NCBI GenBank assembly: GCA_964628685.1
Contig: CAZVNM010000001.1
Location: forward strand, 496,001 to 560,000
Reading direction: 5' to 3'
Length of the DNA stretch: 64,000 nucleotides
Source of the DNA: CALMEC01 sp964628685
GTDB taxonomy: Bacteria; Actinomycetota; Thermoleophilia; Miltoncostaeales; Miltoncostaeaceae
Shown: piece after piece, positions 39,399-48,445 of the stretch
Layout of the letters: each line of letters opens with the position of its first letter
How positions within the stretch are numbered: the stretch's first letter is position 1
Notes under the pieces: generated by a model
What the model was told of the DNA's origin: nothing
What the model saw: the letters and a program-made list of their open reading frames with translations, nothing else
Database searches by the model: none
Position numbers and translations under genes: made by a program

Positions 39399-40674
39399 GG
39401 GCGTATCCCATGACGGCCCGCGGTGCACCCGTCGTCCGAGGACGCAACAGGAGTCCGGCAGCAACCATGACGACCGCGAGGTGGGGGAAGTCGAGGCCGT
39501 AGAACCAGATCCCGACCAGCGCGCCCACAACGGTCCCAAGGATCCATGCGTCCGCGGTGTCGTGCACGTTCCGGGCGCCACGCGCGGCCACGCCGATCAG
39601 GAACCCCAGGAAGATGGCCAGCCCGACGAATCCGTACGAGAAGAGATACATCCACGCGGCGCCCTGGGTGCCCAGAGAGATCCCGATCTCCTCCGACGGA
39701 CGCGGGGCCCCGAACCCCATCACTGGAGACAGGTCGCGGGTCTCGCGCAGCGTCTGCGTGTAGATCGCCGCACGTCCCTCCGTGGAGGTGCTGACCGCCT
39801 GACGGTCGTCGATCGCATCGAACCCACCCATGCCAATGAAGACCAGCGCAGCGAGCGCCGCCGTTACGAGCGCGATCGCCGCGCTCCTGCGGTCGCCCGC
39901 GAGCGCCATGCGCATGACGGCGGTGGTGACCGCCACGACGAGGATCACGAGCATCCCGCGGTTGGAGGTGGCGATCGCCGGGACGATTGAGGCGGCGATG
40001 CCGAGCACCACGACCGTACGCCCCCATCGGCCGAGGCACGTGCGGAGGGCGATCATGAGCGGGGTGAGGTACGCGATCGCCGCCCCCCAGCTGTTGGCGT
40101 ACGGGAACGGCGCGGACGGACGGTGGAACGGCTCCGACGCTCCCCACGGCCACTGGGTCTCGGCGAATGACGGGTTCAGCAGATCCCTGACCAGTTCGTT
40201 GCCGCCGATCGCACCCGGCATCACGCGGGCCATCGGAGTGGTGAAGCCGCCTTCGGGCACGAGTACCGCGAGCCACCCCCCCAACACCACGAACCCCCAG
40301 AACACCGCGACGGCGCCGAGGACGGTCGTGCGCGGAAGGGACGGACCGGCGGCGGCGATGTAGATCAGGAGCATGCACGCCGCGACCAGGCCGCTCCACC
40401 GGACCCCGAAGCCCACCATCCGCATGACGCGATCCAGCATGATCACGCACAGCCCCGCCCAGACCACGAACGCCACCATCGGGAGCGTGCCGGGCATCAG
40501 GTGGACTCCGCGGGAGCGGAGCATGATCACCCCGAAGACGCCGATCACCCCGATCGGCACGAACGGCATGAGCCCGGTGACCCACCACAGCGGCGCACCG
40601 GCGAACAGGATCACCACCGGCCAGCGCGGCAACTCCAAAGCCCTCGACCCGACCCACGGGCGGGTCGTCGACAC
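39385..40674 (-). CDS. wzy: O-antigen polymerase/ligase-like membrane protein, Wzy type
   Basis: About 429 residues with about 11 membrane segments. A large loop between segments (PEGGFTTPMARVMPGAIGGNELVRD and FHRPSAPFPYANSWGAAIAYLTPL), then RGMLVILVVAVTTAVM and the motif-rich loop EGRAAIYTQTLRETRDLSPVMGFGAPRPSEEIGISLGTQGAAW, are typical of Wzy/WaaL proteins. GTG 40674 is the most likely start, 12 bases after the GT2 stop. It polymerises repeat units on the outer side of the membrane. Confidence 0.84.
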   Translation of the reverse strand: MSTTRPWVGSRALELPRWPVVILFAGAPLWWVTGLMPFVPIGVIGVFGVIMLRSRGVHLMPGTLPMVAFVVWAGLCVIMLDRVMRMVGFGVRWSGLVAACMLLIYIAAAGPSLPRTTVLGAVAVFWGFVVLGGWLAVLVPEGGFTTPMARVMPGAIGGNELVRDLLNPSFAETQWPWGASEPFHRPSAPFPYANSWGAAIAYLTPLMIALRTCLGRWGRTVVVLGIAASIVPAIATSNRGMLVILVVAVTTAVMRMALAGDRRSAAIALVTAALAALVFIGMGGFDAIDDRQAVSTSTEGRAAIYTQTLRETRDLSPVMGFGAPRPSEEIGISLGTQGAAWMYLFSYGFVGLAIFLGFLIGVAARGARNVHDTADAWILGTVVGALVGIWFYGLDFPHLAVVMVAAGLLLRPRTTGAPRAVMGYAHGVR

Positions 40675-40685
40675 GATCGCCTGGC

Positions 40686-41645
40686 TCAGAGCCCCTTCCC
40701 CCGTGCCTGCATCATGCGCACCAGTTTCTCCGGTGACACGAGGCGACACGCAACGGCGAGGGCCGCATAACCGCGCAACTGGCGCGGATCGTCCCGGAGC
40801 GTCCGGAGCGCCCAACGGACGGCGCTGCGTCGACGGCCGAGCGCGGCGGTGGCGAACGCCACCTGACCCGAGACACGCGCACGCCCACGGCGGTCACCGG
40901 CGAACTCCGGATAGCGCTCGAGGATGTAGCCCAGCCCGGCGGCCATCGCATCCCAGCGCGCGGCGAAGAACGAAGGACGATTCCAGTAGATGTTCGTGAT
41001 CGGGTCGGGGATCGCGCACACCGTCCCCACGCGGGTGGCCCGCAGCAGGAACTCATAATCCTCGCCGTATCCGTGCGGCAGGTGTTCGTCCACCACGCCG
41101 ATCCGTCCACCGTCCACGATGTCCGCCCGCTCGAACACGAAGGTCGACGGATGGAGGGCCGTGATGCGGGAGCGGATCAGGTCGGCATGGGTCGCGGTGG
41201 ATGGGGCCGGCCGGTCGAACGACCCCTCCTCCGAGATGATCCGGATCCCGGTCGCCGCCACAACCGCGTCGGGGCGTCCCCGCAGGATCTCGACCTGGCG
41301 TCGGATCTTCGTGGGCGTCCACTCGTCGTCGTCGTCACAGAACGCCACCAGCACGCCGTCGGCGTGGGCGACGCCGCTGTTGCGCGCACCAGCCAGCCCC
41401 GGCGTCCGACCATTGCGAATGACCGTGAGGGTGCGCCGTTCGGCTGGTTCCACGTCGACCGGCTCCGGTTCGCTCTGGTCGAACACGACCACGCACTGGA
41501 TCTCACCCGGGTAGTCCTGACCGAACGCGGCCTTGACCGCTCGGGTGAGCAGCACCGGACGGTCCCTGGTGCAGACCACCAACGAGACGCGTGGCCAGGA
41601 TGGGTCGTCGCGCCATGATGCGGCACGATCGGCGGCGACCGTCAT
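40686..41645 (-). CDS. family 2 glycosyltransferase of the polysaccharide operon
   Basis: A 319-residue protein. VSLVVCTRDRPVLLTRAVKAAF opens the GT-A fold. LAGARNSGVAHADGVLVAFCDDDDEWTPTKI carries a DDDD metal site. GYGEDYEFLLRATRVG holds the catalytic ED motif. It adds a sugar to the lipid-linked repeat unit. ATG 41645 overlaps the preceding gene's stop (ATGA). The C-terminal about 80 residues are helical and Arg-rich, likely for membrane contact. Confidence 0.9.
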   Translation of the reverse strand: MTVAADRAASWRDDPSWPRVSLVVCTRDRPVLLTRAVKAAFGQDYPGEIQCVVVFDQSEPEPVDVEPAERRTLTVIRNGRTPGLAGARNSGVAHADGVLVAFCDDDDEWTPTKIRRQVEILRGRPDAVVAATGIRIISEEGSFDRPAPSTATHADLIRSRITALHPSTFVFERADIVDGGRIGVVDEHLPHGYGEDYEFLLRATRVGTVCAIPDPITNIYWNRPSFFAARWDAMAAGLGYILERYPEFAGDRRGRARVSGQVAFATAALGRRRSAVRWALRTLRDDPRQLRGYAALAVACRLVSPEKLVRMMQARGKGL

Positions 41646-42376
41646 TGCGGTGGCAGGCTCGTCAGCTCGCGGTGGCGACGACGGAAGGATGCGAGCGCCA
41701 GGGCGACGTTGGCGAGAGTGAGCGCGCCGTAGACGCCGAAGAACAGCCCGGGCCAGGCGATGAGGGCGAACGACAGGCAGATCACCCCGGTGTCCGAGGG
41801 GAGTTGGATGATCGCGCGACGCGCAGCCGCGGCATGATCCCGTGGGGCATCCTCGTCCACGCGCGAATGCCGCGCGCGCAGTTGCTCCGCGAGGATCTGC
41901 CCCATGAACCGGGCCGTCGTGAACACCAGCATCACCATCGCGACGAGGGGCGCCCAACGCCAGTCGATGTGCTGGTACAGGAACACAACCACCGCCAAGT
42001 GGAGTGCGGGCTGCCGCGCCGCATCGGCGACATGGTCCAACCATTCACCCGCCGGCCCACCGGCCCGACGCAGACGCGCCAACTGCCCATCGGCCGAGTC
42101 GAGTGCATAACCGAGGCACAGGAAGGCCGCCACGGCGATCGCGACGGGGATGGACGGATCGAACGCGACGAGGAACGCGATTCCCACGGCGGACGCGGCC
42201 ATGCTGAGCCAGGTGACGGCGTTGGGCGTCAGTCTTGCCATGTGCGCGGCCGCGGCGAGTCGCCGCCCGAGCCAGCGGTTGATGTACCGAGTGTAGGGCG
42301 GAACGCCGTACCCGGGCTTCTGCGCCGTGTCGAGTCGCCGGACCAGCGCTCGGAACGAGTGCTCGTCGACGGCCAT
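41642..42376 (-). CDS. CDP-alcohol phosphatidyltransferase family protein
   Basis: A 244-residue protein. The family motif DSADGQLARLRRAGGPAGEW followed by LDHVADAAR matches DGx2ARx8Gx3Dx3D exactly. About six membrane segments. These enzymes join a CDP-activated alcohol or lipid to a second alcohol with loss of CMP. Its place inside an exopolysaccharide operon suggests transfer of a phospho-alcohol to a glycan or lipid carrier. ATG 42376 is preferred over TTG 42397. Confidence 0.9.
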   Translation of the reverse strand: MAVDEHSFRALVRRLDTAQKPGYGVPPYTRYINRWLGRRLAAAAHMARLTPNAVTWLSMAASAVGIAFLVAFDPSIPVAIAVAAFLCLGYALDSADGQLARLRRAGGPAGEWLDHVADAARQPALHLAVVVFLYQHIDWRWAPLVAMVMLVFTTARFMGQILAEQLRARHSRVDEDAPRDHAAAARRAIIQLPSDTGVICLSFALIAWPGLFFGVYGALTLANVALALASFRRRHRELTSLPPQ

Positions 42377-42398
42377 GTCGCCTGCGGACGTCCCCAAG

Positions 42399-45248
42399 CT
42401 ACTCGACCGTGATCGCTGTCAGATGGAACGCGACGTTCGGGGTGCTGCGGTAGTTGAGGTGGGTCTCGGCGGCGATGACGTTGGCACCGTCGACCAGCAT
42501 GGACCCGGGCACCGTGACGGTGATCGGATTCGCCTCCGCCGTGGCGGCACTCGGAGCCGCCGTGGCGTATGTGTTCTCGGTGATCTGCCCCTCCGGCATG
42601 TTGGTGCGGTTGACCTCCTGGCCGTTCACGTATACCACGATCCCGTCGTTGGCGATGAAGGTCAGGCGGACCTCGTCGATCTCGGCGGCGTTCGCGACGT
42701 CGAACGTCGTGCGGAAGTGCGCGGCCAGCGGACGTGGGCTGGGAGCACCGACCAGGATGTCGGTACCCAGATCGGGCACTGAACCGAACCCGAACTGTCC
42801 CGCCCCGGCCGACCAGGCGGCGTCGTTGAAGCCGGTCCCCGTCCAGCCGGCGTCCGGAGCACCGGCCGCGTACCGGTACCGCCATGTGGACGTCCGTTCG
42901 ACGACCACCGTCTCAACCGGCTGGACCGCCGGCTCGTACGTGATCACCGGGGTCGTCGCGGATGCGTTGTCCGCGACGTCGACGGCGCGCACCGCGTACC
43001 GGGTGATCTCCGTCGGCCGCGGCAGCGTGACCGTGGTGTCGCCCGTCGTCGTGGCGACGACGCGATCGTCCCGGATCACATCGTACGTGACACCGGATTC
43101 TGGTGAGGCCGTCCACGAGAGCACGAGGTCGTCACCGGTGGCCGTCGTGGTGAGCCCCGACGGCGCGGGTGGTGCGACGGCGTCACGGAGCGGGAACACC
43201 ATGAACCCACCGGTCCACTGGTTGGATCCGTTCAGCTGGATGGCGTCGGTGAAACTGCCACCGATCCAGAGGTTGCCGCCGCTGTCGACGATCGACGCCC
43301 AGGCGCCGTAACCGTTGCGCGCCTTGAGGATCGGGGCGAACTCCGGGAGCACATGGCCGGTGTCGCCGTCCCATGCACCGACGAAGCCGAGCTTGTCGCC
43401 CTGCGCGAACGAGCCCGGCCACGCGTATGCGGTGGTGTCCTCGTAGATGTAATCGTCACAGTGACATCCTGCGTAGGCGACGTTGCTTGACGGGTCGACG
43501 ACGCTCGTCTGGAAGTCGCCACCGGCCATCGAGATGCTGCCGCGGCGGAACGAGAGATCGGCCTTGTTGTAGAGGAAGAAGCTGTGCTCGGAGCCGCCGG
43601 CCCAGACGCCGTTGGCCGACTCGGTGATGCTGAACTGGAACGTGTTCGTCTGGGTGGCGGGCACGCTGAACACCGGCGTCCACGGGATGAGCGCGGCGCC
43701 GGGGGCGCTGCTGAAGGCGGCGAGCTTGCGCTGGATCGCGCTTCCCGACTGGGTGAAGTACCCGGCCGCGTAGACGCGCGTCCCGTCCATCGACGGCTCG
43801 ATCTCGTTGACCGTGCCGTTGAGGTTGGGGTTCCAGTCGGTCGCCGGCCGCCCGGTCGACGCGTTGATGCGCGCCGCGTTCTTCATGTAGCGGAACAGCG
43901 GGTCGCCGCCGCCGCTGAAGTGCGTGAACGAGCCCCCCAGGTACAGGAACCCGTCGCGCACCTTCAGGGACCGCACGGCCACGTTCAGGCCGCTCACGCG
44001 GTTCTCGATCCGGACGTCGAAGCCCGGTGACGTGGCACCGGTCTGCGGGTCGAGGATGACGAACCCGTCGACCGGCTGACCGTTGGCCTGGTTGAACTCG
44101 CCGCCCACGGCGAGGCGACCGTCGGGAAGCGCGACCAGGGCCTTGACCTGGTTGTTGAGGACGGGGCGGAAGGTGGGCAGCCACTCGCGGGTGTGGACGT
44201 TGAAGGCGGCGAGGTACGACTGGTCCTGCCGGTCCGCCCCGTTGCGGTCGCGCTGGACGTACCGGAAGTTGCCGCCCACGAACATGTAGTCGCCGATCTG
44301 GGCGAAGTCCTGCACCTCGGTGCGCAGCTCACCCGATCCGTTGGCGAGTCCGTTGACCCCCCACACGGTGGGCAGGGTGCGCGACTCGGCGAGCGGTGCG
44401 CGCTCCACGGCGGGTGCGCCCTGCTGCGGGATCACCGGATAGGCGAGGTCGGCGGTCATGAGTCGCGGCCGGAGGTACACCTGGGTGAACGGCCGTGCGT
44501 ATCCGACCCCGCTCGTGTAGGACCACAGGTAGGAGGAGGCGTCGGGCGTGCCGCTGATGGAGGACCCGAAGGCGAATCCACCCGACCAACCCTGCGCCGC
44601 GGTGATGTCGGTGGTGACGCGGCGGTACAGGTTGTCGGAGCCGAAGTTATTGGAGCGCTGGCCGGACGACGAGGCGACGCCGTCGAACCGGGGTGACGTG
44701 ACCACATGCCGCGCACGGAAGGTCCAGGTCCAGCGGTCGCGGCCCTGCAGGTTGAACCGCACCTCCTGCCAGGTACTTCCCGTGGTGTTCATCGCGCGAC
44801 GAAGACGGATGCCGTCCTGGAGCGCGTCGACGCGACCGCCGTTCAGGAGCGCATCGATCGTGACGCCGGAAAGCTGTCGCGTGCGGAACGCCGCGGGGCC
44901 GTCGACGTTCGCGATGACCTGCGCGTGGGTGCCCTGCCCCTCGTACTCGCTTCGCCAACCGTCCCGTCCGCGGCCCACCAGTACCCAGCCGCCGCCGTCG
45001 GTCGTCATGTCACAGTGGAAGCGCTGCGGCCGCTGGAGCTTCGGCGTCATGAGCCAGTAGAGCCCGTCGGTCGCTGCGGGGTTCGTCTGCTTGATCTCCC
45101 AGCACGAGGCGGCGGCGCTCGCCTGGTCGGTGCCGTCGGCCGGCGCGCCGAGCGCCGGTGCGGCCAGACCCAGGGCACCGGCCGCGACCGTCGCGAGGAT
45201 GACGAGTCGGGGACGCGCTGTGGGGCGATGCGGACGAACGGGGGCCAT
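42399..45248 (-). CDS. large secreted fibrinogen-like, beta-propeller and Fn3 protein
   Basis: A 949-residue protein. Signal peptide at residues 1-34. Residues about 48-235 resemble a fibrinogen C-terminal domain: SCWEIKQTNPAATDGLYWLM, FHCDMTTDGGGWVLVGRGRDGW, with Cys49 and Cys79. From about 290 to 650, repeats such as LAVGGEFNQANGQPVDGFVILD and LYLGGSFTHFSGG resemble delta-60/beta-propeller blades. A fibronectin type III domain (about 665-755) and a C-terminal beta-sandwich (WRYRYAAGAPDAGWTGTGFNDAAW) follow. It is probably a surface lectin or adhesin. It is the first gene of the polysaccharide operon; ATG 45248 has AGAGAGAG upstream. Confidence 0.8.
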   Translation of the reverse strand: MAPVRPHRPTARPRLVILATVAAGALGLAAPALGAPADGTDQASAAASCWEIKQTNPAATDGLYWLMTPKLQRPQRFHCDMTTDGGGWVLVGRGRDGWRSEYEGQGTHAQVIANVDGPAAFRTRQLSGVTIDALLNGGRVDALQDGIRLRRAMNTTGSTWQEVRFNLQGRDRWTWTFRARHVVTSPRFDGVASSSGQRSNNFGSDNLYRRVTTDITAAQGWSGGFAFGSSISGTPDASSYLWSYTSGVGYARPFTQVYLRPRLMTADLAYPVIPQQGAPAVERAPLAESRTLPTVWGVNGLANGSGELRTEVQDFAQIGDYMFVGGNFRYVQRDRNGADRQDQSYLAAFNVHTREWLPTFRPVLNNQVKALVALPDGRLAVGGEFNQANGQPVDGFVILDPQTGATSPGFDVRIENRVSGLNVAVRSLKVRDGFLYLGGSFTHFSGGGDPLFRYMKNAARINASTGRPATDWNPNLNGTVNEIEPSMDGTRVYAAGYFTQSGSAIQRKLAAFSSAPGAALIPWTPVFSVPATQTNTFQFSITESANGVWAGGSEHSFFLYNKADLSFRRGSISMAGGDFQTSVVDPSSNVAYAGCHCDDYIYEDTTAYAWPGSFAQGDKLGFVGAWDGDTGHVLPEFAPILKARNGYGAWASIVDSGGNLWIGGSFTDAIQLNGSNQWTGGFMVFPLRDAVAPPAPSGLTTTATGDDLVLSWTASPESGVTYDVIRDDRVVATTTGDTTVTLPRPTEITRYAVRAVDVADNASATTPVITYEPAVQPVETVVVERTSTWRYRYAAGAPDAGWTGTGFNDAAWSAGAGQFGFGSVPDLGTDILVGAPSPRPLAAHFRTTFDVANAAEIDEVRLTFIANDGIVVYVNGQEVNRTNMPEGQITENTYATAAPSAATAEANPITVTVPGSMLVDGANVIAAETHLNYRSTPNVAFHLTAITVE

Positions 45249-45397
45249 CGGCTCTCTCTCTGTTCTTGTGGCGACACCGCCGCGGCAGCTTCCCTGACAC
45301 CTGTCGGCGGGCGACCCGGATTGTTCCAACCGTGTTCCGGAGCCACAACTAGACGATGGTCGGGGTCGGCCGAAAAGACGCGCCTGTTCGACCAAAA

Positions 45398-45413
45398 CTG
45401 TACGAAAGTACAG
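45398..45413. promoter_or_regulatory. CTGTAC-GAAA-GTACAG hairpin between divergent polysaccharide genes
   Basis: A perfect 6-bp stem closed by a GAAA tetraloop, in the 249-base gap between the two divergent transcripts. As DNA it is a 16-bp palindrome and a plausible operator. As RNA it would lie in the leader of the minus-strand operon if that promoter is near 45480. CCTC-CACG-GAGG follows at about 45433. Confidence 0.45.
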
Positions 45414-45497
45414 GTCGATCCCCACCTTCCTCCACGGAGGTCTAGCCGTTCGAGGGATGTTGGCGCGGGGTGACCGGGGCTAGTTTGTAACAAGCTC

Positions 45498-47070
45498 GTG
45501 TCAACGCTCCACCAAGGACGGCACACACCACCGATGACCCCTCCGCACCACACCGACGCACGCCTCGAGCCGATCGCCGCCCTTGCGGACGCCGATCGCC
45601 GCGCGGGCGCCGGCCTGGTCGACGACGCGGGTCAACGTCAGGGGGCGGGCACCGCCCTGGGCGCATCGGACCGGCCGAGGGCGCACCGACGCCTCGGCGC
45701 CGTGATCGTGCTGCTCGACGTCGTCGTGCTGTGCCTCAGCCTCAGCATCGCGGCATTCGGCGCATCGATCCTCCACCCCGACCAGATCGGCCGCATCCAG
45801 GACCGACCGGTCGCACTCCTGATCGTGGCGTGCTGCATCCCCATCTTCGCCCTCAACGGCCTGTACACCCGGCTCGACCGGTCGCGGATCGCGGCTCGCA
45901 CGATGGGGCGGGACATCATGACGTCGGTCACCGTCGGCGCGTTCGTGATCCCGCTTTCGATCGGGCTCATCACCGGGGAGGCGGTGCTCCACCCGACGGA
46001 GACCCTGACCTTCTGGGTCCTGGCACTCGCAGGGGTCTTCATGACGCGAACGATCGCCGGCGCGACGATCGCCCCCAGGATCATGGGCGCCCAGCGCACC
46101 CTCATCGTCGGCACGGGCGACATGGGGCGCAACCTGGCGCGCAAGCTCGCCCGTGACCCGCTCGTCGACGTCGTCGGCTTCGTGGACAACGAGCCGAGCG
46201 GGCTGCCCGACGACCTGGCGCACATCCCGCTCCTCGGCGGCGAGAACGACATCGCCGCGGATCATGCGTTCGTCCGGAGCCGAGCGCATCATCATCGGCT
46301 TCTCGCGCACGCGGGCCGAAGAGCTCGTGGAGCTCATCCGGATCCACGCACTCCACCGCGTCGACATCTCGATCGTCCCCCGCTACTACGACGTGATGAC
46401 CCCGGACGCGGCGATCGACGAGATCAACGGCGTCCCGATCGTCGACCTCAAGGCCGCCGAGCTGTCGCGCGGCGCACTCCGGACCAAGCGGGTCATCGAC
46501 CTCACCCTGACGGTCATCAGCCTCCCGGTCCTCATCCCGCTGTTCGCCCTCATCGCCCTGCTCATCAAGCTGGACAGCCGCGGCCCGGTGTTCTTCACGC
46601 AGGAGCGGATGGGTCGGGACAACCGCACGTTCCGGATCGTCAAGTTTCGCTCCATGACCGTGGACGCGGAGGCGCAGCGGATGGCCATGGCGGACGAGAA
46701 CGAACTGGACGGGCCGCTGTTCAAGAAGCGCTCCGATCCGCGGGTCACACGCATCGGCGGATTCCTGCGACGCACCAGCCTGGACGAGCTGCCCCAGCTC
46801 ATCAACGTGCTGCGCGGCCAGATGAGCCTCGTCGGACCGCGGCCGTTCGTGGTGCACGAGGACGCGGAGATCAACGGGTGGGCCCGCCAGCGGCTGACGA
46901 TCCCGCCGGGGATGACCGGCCTGTGGCAGGTGAAGGGCCGCTCCGACATCTCGTTCGACGAGATGCTGCGACTCGATCACCTGTACGCCACGCGCTGGTC
47001 ACTGGTCTGGGACCTGCGGATCCTGGCCAAGACGGTGCCCGCCGTGCTGCAGCGTCGCGGCGCCTACTAG
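45498..47070 (+). pseudogene. polyprenyl glycosylphosphotransferase with one-base frameshift
   Basis: The N-terminal half (four to five membrane segments, then a Rossmann domain TLIVGTGDMGRNLARKLARDPLVDVVGFVDNEP) is in one frame up to about 46260. The C-terminal half (GAERIIIGFSRT onward, then the sugar transferase domain KRVIDLTLTVISLPVLIPL, GPVFFTQERMGRDN, FKKRSDPRVTRIG, DELPQLINVLRGQMSLVGPRP) is one frame later. Removing one G at 46257-46260 restores GENDIAAIMRSSGAERIII. The intact enzyme would load the first sugar-phosphate onto undecaprenyl phosphate for the adjacent operon. Start GTG 45498 or ATG 45534. It may be a sequencing error or a true inactivation. Confidence 0.82.
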
Positions 47071-47126
47071 GGCGCGACCGACGCGGATCCACGGCCCGGT
47101 CCGTCGGGCGTCCAGGGGGTGGAAAG

Positions 47127-47214
47127 CGGAGAGGGGGGGATTTGAACCCCCGTCGGACCGAAGGCCCGAAACGGTTTTCGAGACCGCCGCATTCGACCGC
47201 TCTGCCACCTCTCC
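47127..47214 (-). tRNA. tRNA-Ser (anticodon CGA)
   Basis: 88 bases with a long variable arm. Acceptor GGAGAGG/CCTCTCC, anticodon loop CTCGAAA in stem GCGGT/ACCGT (one U-G closing pair), discriminator G, no encoded CCA. It reads UCG. TAACCT -10 at 47222-47227. Confidence 0.93.
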
Positions 47215-47301
47215 GCCGGCGAGGTTATCACGGCGCGACGCGAATCCCCCCGCGTTCCCACGACCCGGATCCGGGCGTCGTCCGCTACGATCCACGGTCC
47301 C

Positions 47302-47390
47302 GGAGAGGTGTCCGAGCGGTCGAAGGAGCGCGACTGGAAATCGCGTAAGCGGGATCTCTCGCTTCGAGGGTTCAAATCCCTCCCTCTCCG
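47302..47390 (+). tRNA. tRNA-Ser (anticodon GGA)
   Basis: 89 bases. Acceptor GGAGAGG/CCTCTCC, anticodon stem CGCGA/TCGCG with loop CTGGAAA, long variable arm, discriminator G. It reads UCC/UCU. TACGAT -10 at 47286-47291. Divergent from tRNA-Ser(CGA), 87 bases apart. Confidence 0.94.
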
Positions 47391-47464
47391 CTGTCGTCGC
47401 CCCGGGTGTCCGGCATCGCCGTGCGCCCGGGAGCGTCCGGCCTTCGAACGACGCGGGGGCAACC

Positions 47465-47968
47465 ATGCACCGGATCACGACGCGCCCCGAGACGGCCGAC
47501 GACGTCGCCGCCGTCCGGGCGGTCCACGGGGCCGCGTTCCCCACCCCGCTCGAGGCCGACATCGTCGATGCCCTGCGTGCCGATCCGCACGCGTGGATCC
47601 CCCCGCTCTCGATCGTCGGCCTCGTCGACGACCGCATCGTCGGCCATTCGCTCCTCACGCGATGTCACGTCGGCGACAGCCCCGCCCTGGTCCTCGGTCC
47701 CTGCGGCGTCCTGCCCGCATGGCAGGGTCGTGGTGTGGGGGCGGCGACGATCGTGGCCGGCATCGCCTCCGCACGGACCCTGGGTGAGGGCCTGATCGTC
47801 GTGCTGGGACACCCCGGCTACTACCCGCGTTTCGGCTTCCGTCCGGCGTCGACCATGGGGATCGGCGTCGACTTCGACGTCCCCGACGACGCCCTCATGG
47901 CGCTCACGCTGGACGACCGGCCGGCACCGCGCGGCGTGGTCCGGTACCCCTCCGCCTTCGGTGTCTGA
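47465..47968 (+). CDS. GNAT-family N-acetyltransferase (YhbS-like)
   Basis: A 167-residue protein. ITTRPETADDVAAVRAVHGAAF is the GNAT start, LGPCGVLPAWQGRGVGAATIVAGIASAR holds the acetyl-CoA pyrophosphate loop (QGRGVG), and VLGHPGYYPRFGFRPAS is the YhbS/COG3153 hallmark. The substrate is unknown. It lies 74 bases after tRNA-Ser(GGA). Confidence 0.9.
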   Translation: MHRITTRPETADDVAAVRAVHGAAFPTPLEADIVDALRADPHAWIPPLSIVGLVDDRIVGHSLLTRCHVGDSPALVLGPCGVLPAWQGRGVGAATIVAGIASARTLGEGLIVVLGHPGYYPRFGFRPASTMGIGVDFDVPDDALMALTLDDRPAPRGVVRYPSAFGV

Positions 47969-47980
47969 CCCCGACGCCGG

Positions 47981-48385
47981 TCAGGCGCGCAGCAGACCGC
48001 GCCGGCGGAGCCGAGGCCGCGCCAGGAGCCGCCAGCCGATGATGAGCACCGCGGTGGAGATGAACGCCACGATCACGAACGCCGTGGCGGTGCCGCGGTC
48101 GAACACGAACCGCCGGATCAGCATCCCCAGGACGATCCCCGGAAGCCAGGCACGGGCGGCGGCCAGGAGCGAGTACGGTCGCAGGTCCAGGCGCGTGAGT
48201 GCCGCGGCGATGAGGTAGCCGATGATGAACGGTGCGGCCACGCGCAGCGTCCCGCCGATCGGCGTGCCGCCCTCGTGCGTCGCACGGCCCATCGCCGCGA
48301 ACACGATGATCATCGCGACGTCGATCGCAAGGGCGATCGCGACATGACGCGGGGCGTTGCGGCGCAGCGGATTACGCAGGGCCAT
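47981..48385 (-). CDS. DUF3054-like membrane protein
   Basis: A 134-residue protein with four hydrophobic segments. AIDVAMIIVFAAMGRATHEGGTPIGGTLRVAAPFIIGYLIAAAL matches the DUF3054 pattern (D...FA..GR..H...G). The function of the family is unknown; it is widespread in actinobacteria. Convergent with the GNAT gene, 12 bases apart. No ribosome-binding site is obvious before ATG 48385. Confidence 0.82.
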   Translation of the reverse strand: MALRNPLRRNAPRHVAIALAIDVAMIIVFAAMGRATHEGGTPIGGTLRVAAPFIIGYLIAAALTRLDLRPYSLLAAARAWLPGIVLGMLIRRFVFDRGTATAFVIVAFISTAVLIIGWRLLARPRLRRRGLLRA

Positions 48386-48445
48386 CAGCGCGCTCCGACG
48401 CCCGACGTGGGTGCATGGCGCCCCATCACCACGGGTCGACGATCG

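Noticed and set aside
45361..45480. A cyclic-di-GMP riboswitch upstream of the polysaccharide genes.
   Set aside because: A GAAA tetraloop hairpin is present but the conserved joining segments of the known riboswitch classes are absent on both strands.
47067..47462. Open frames spanning the tRNA-Ser pair.
   Set aside because: They run through two structured tRNA genes and have no coding features.
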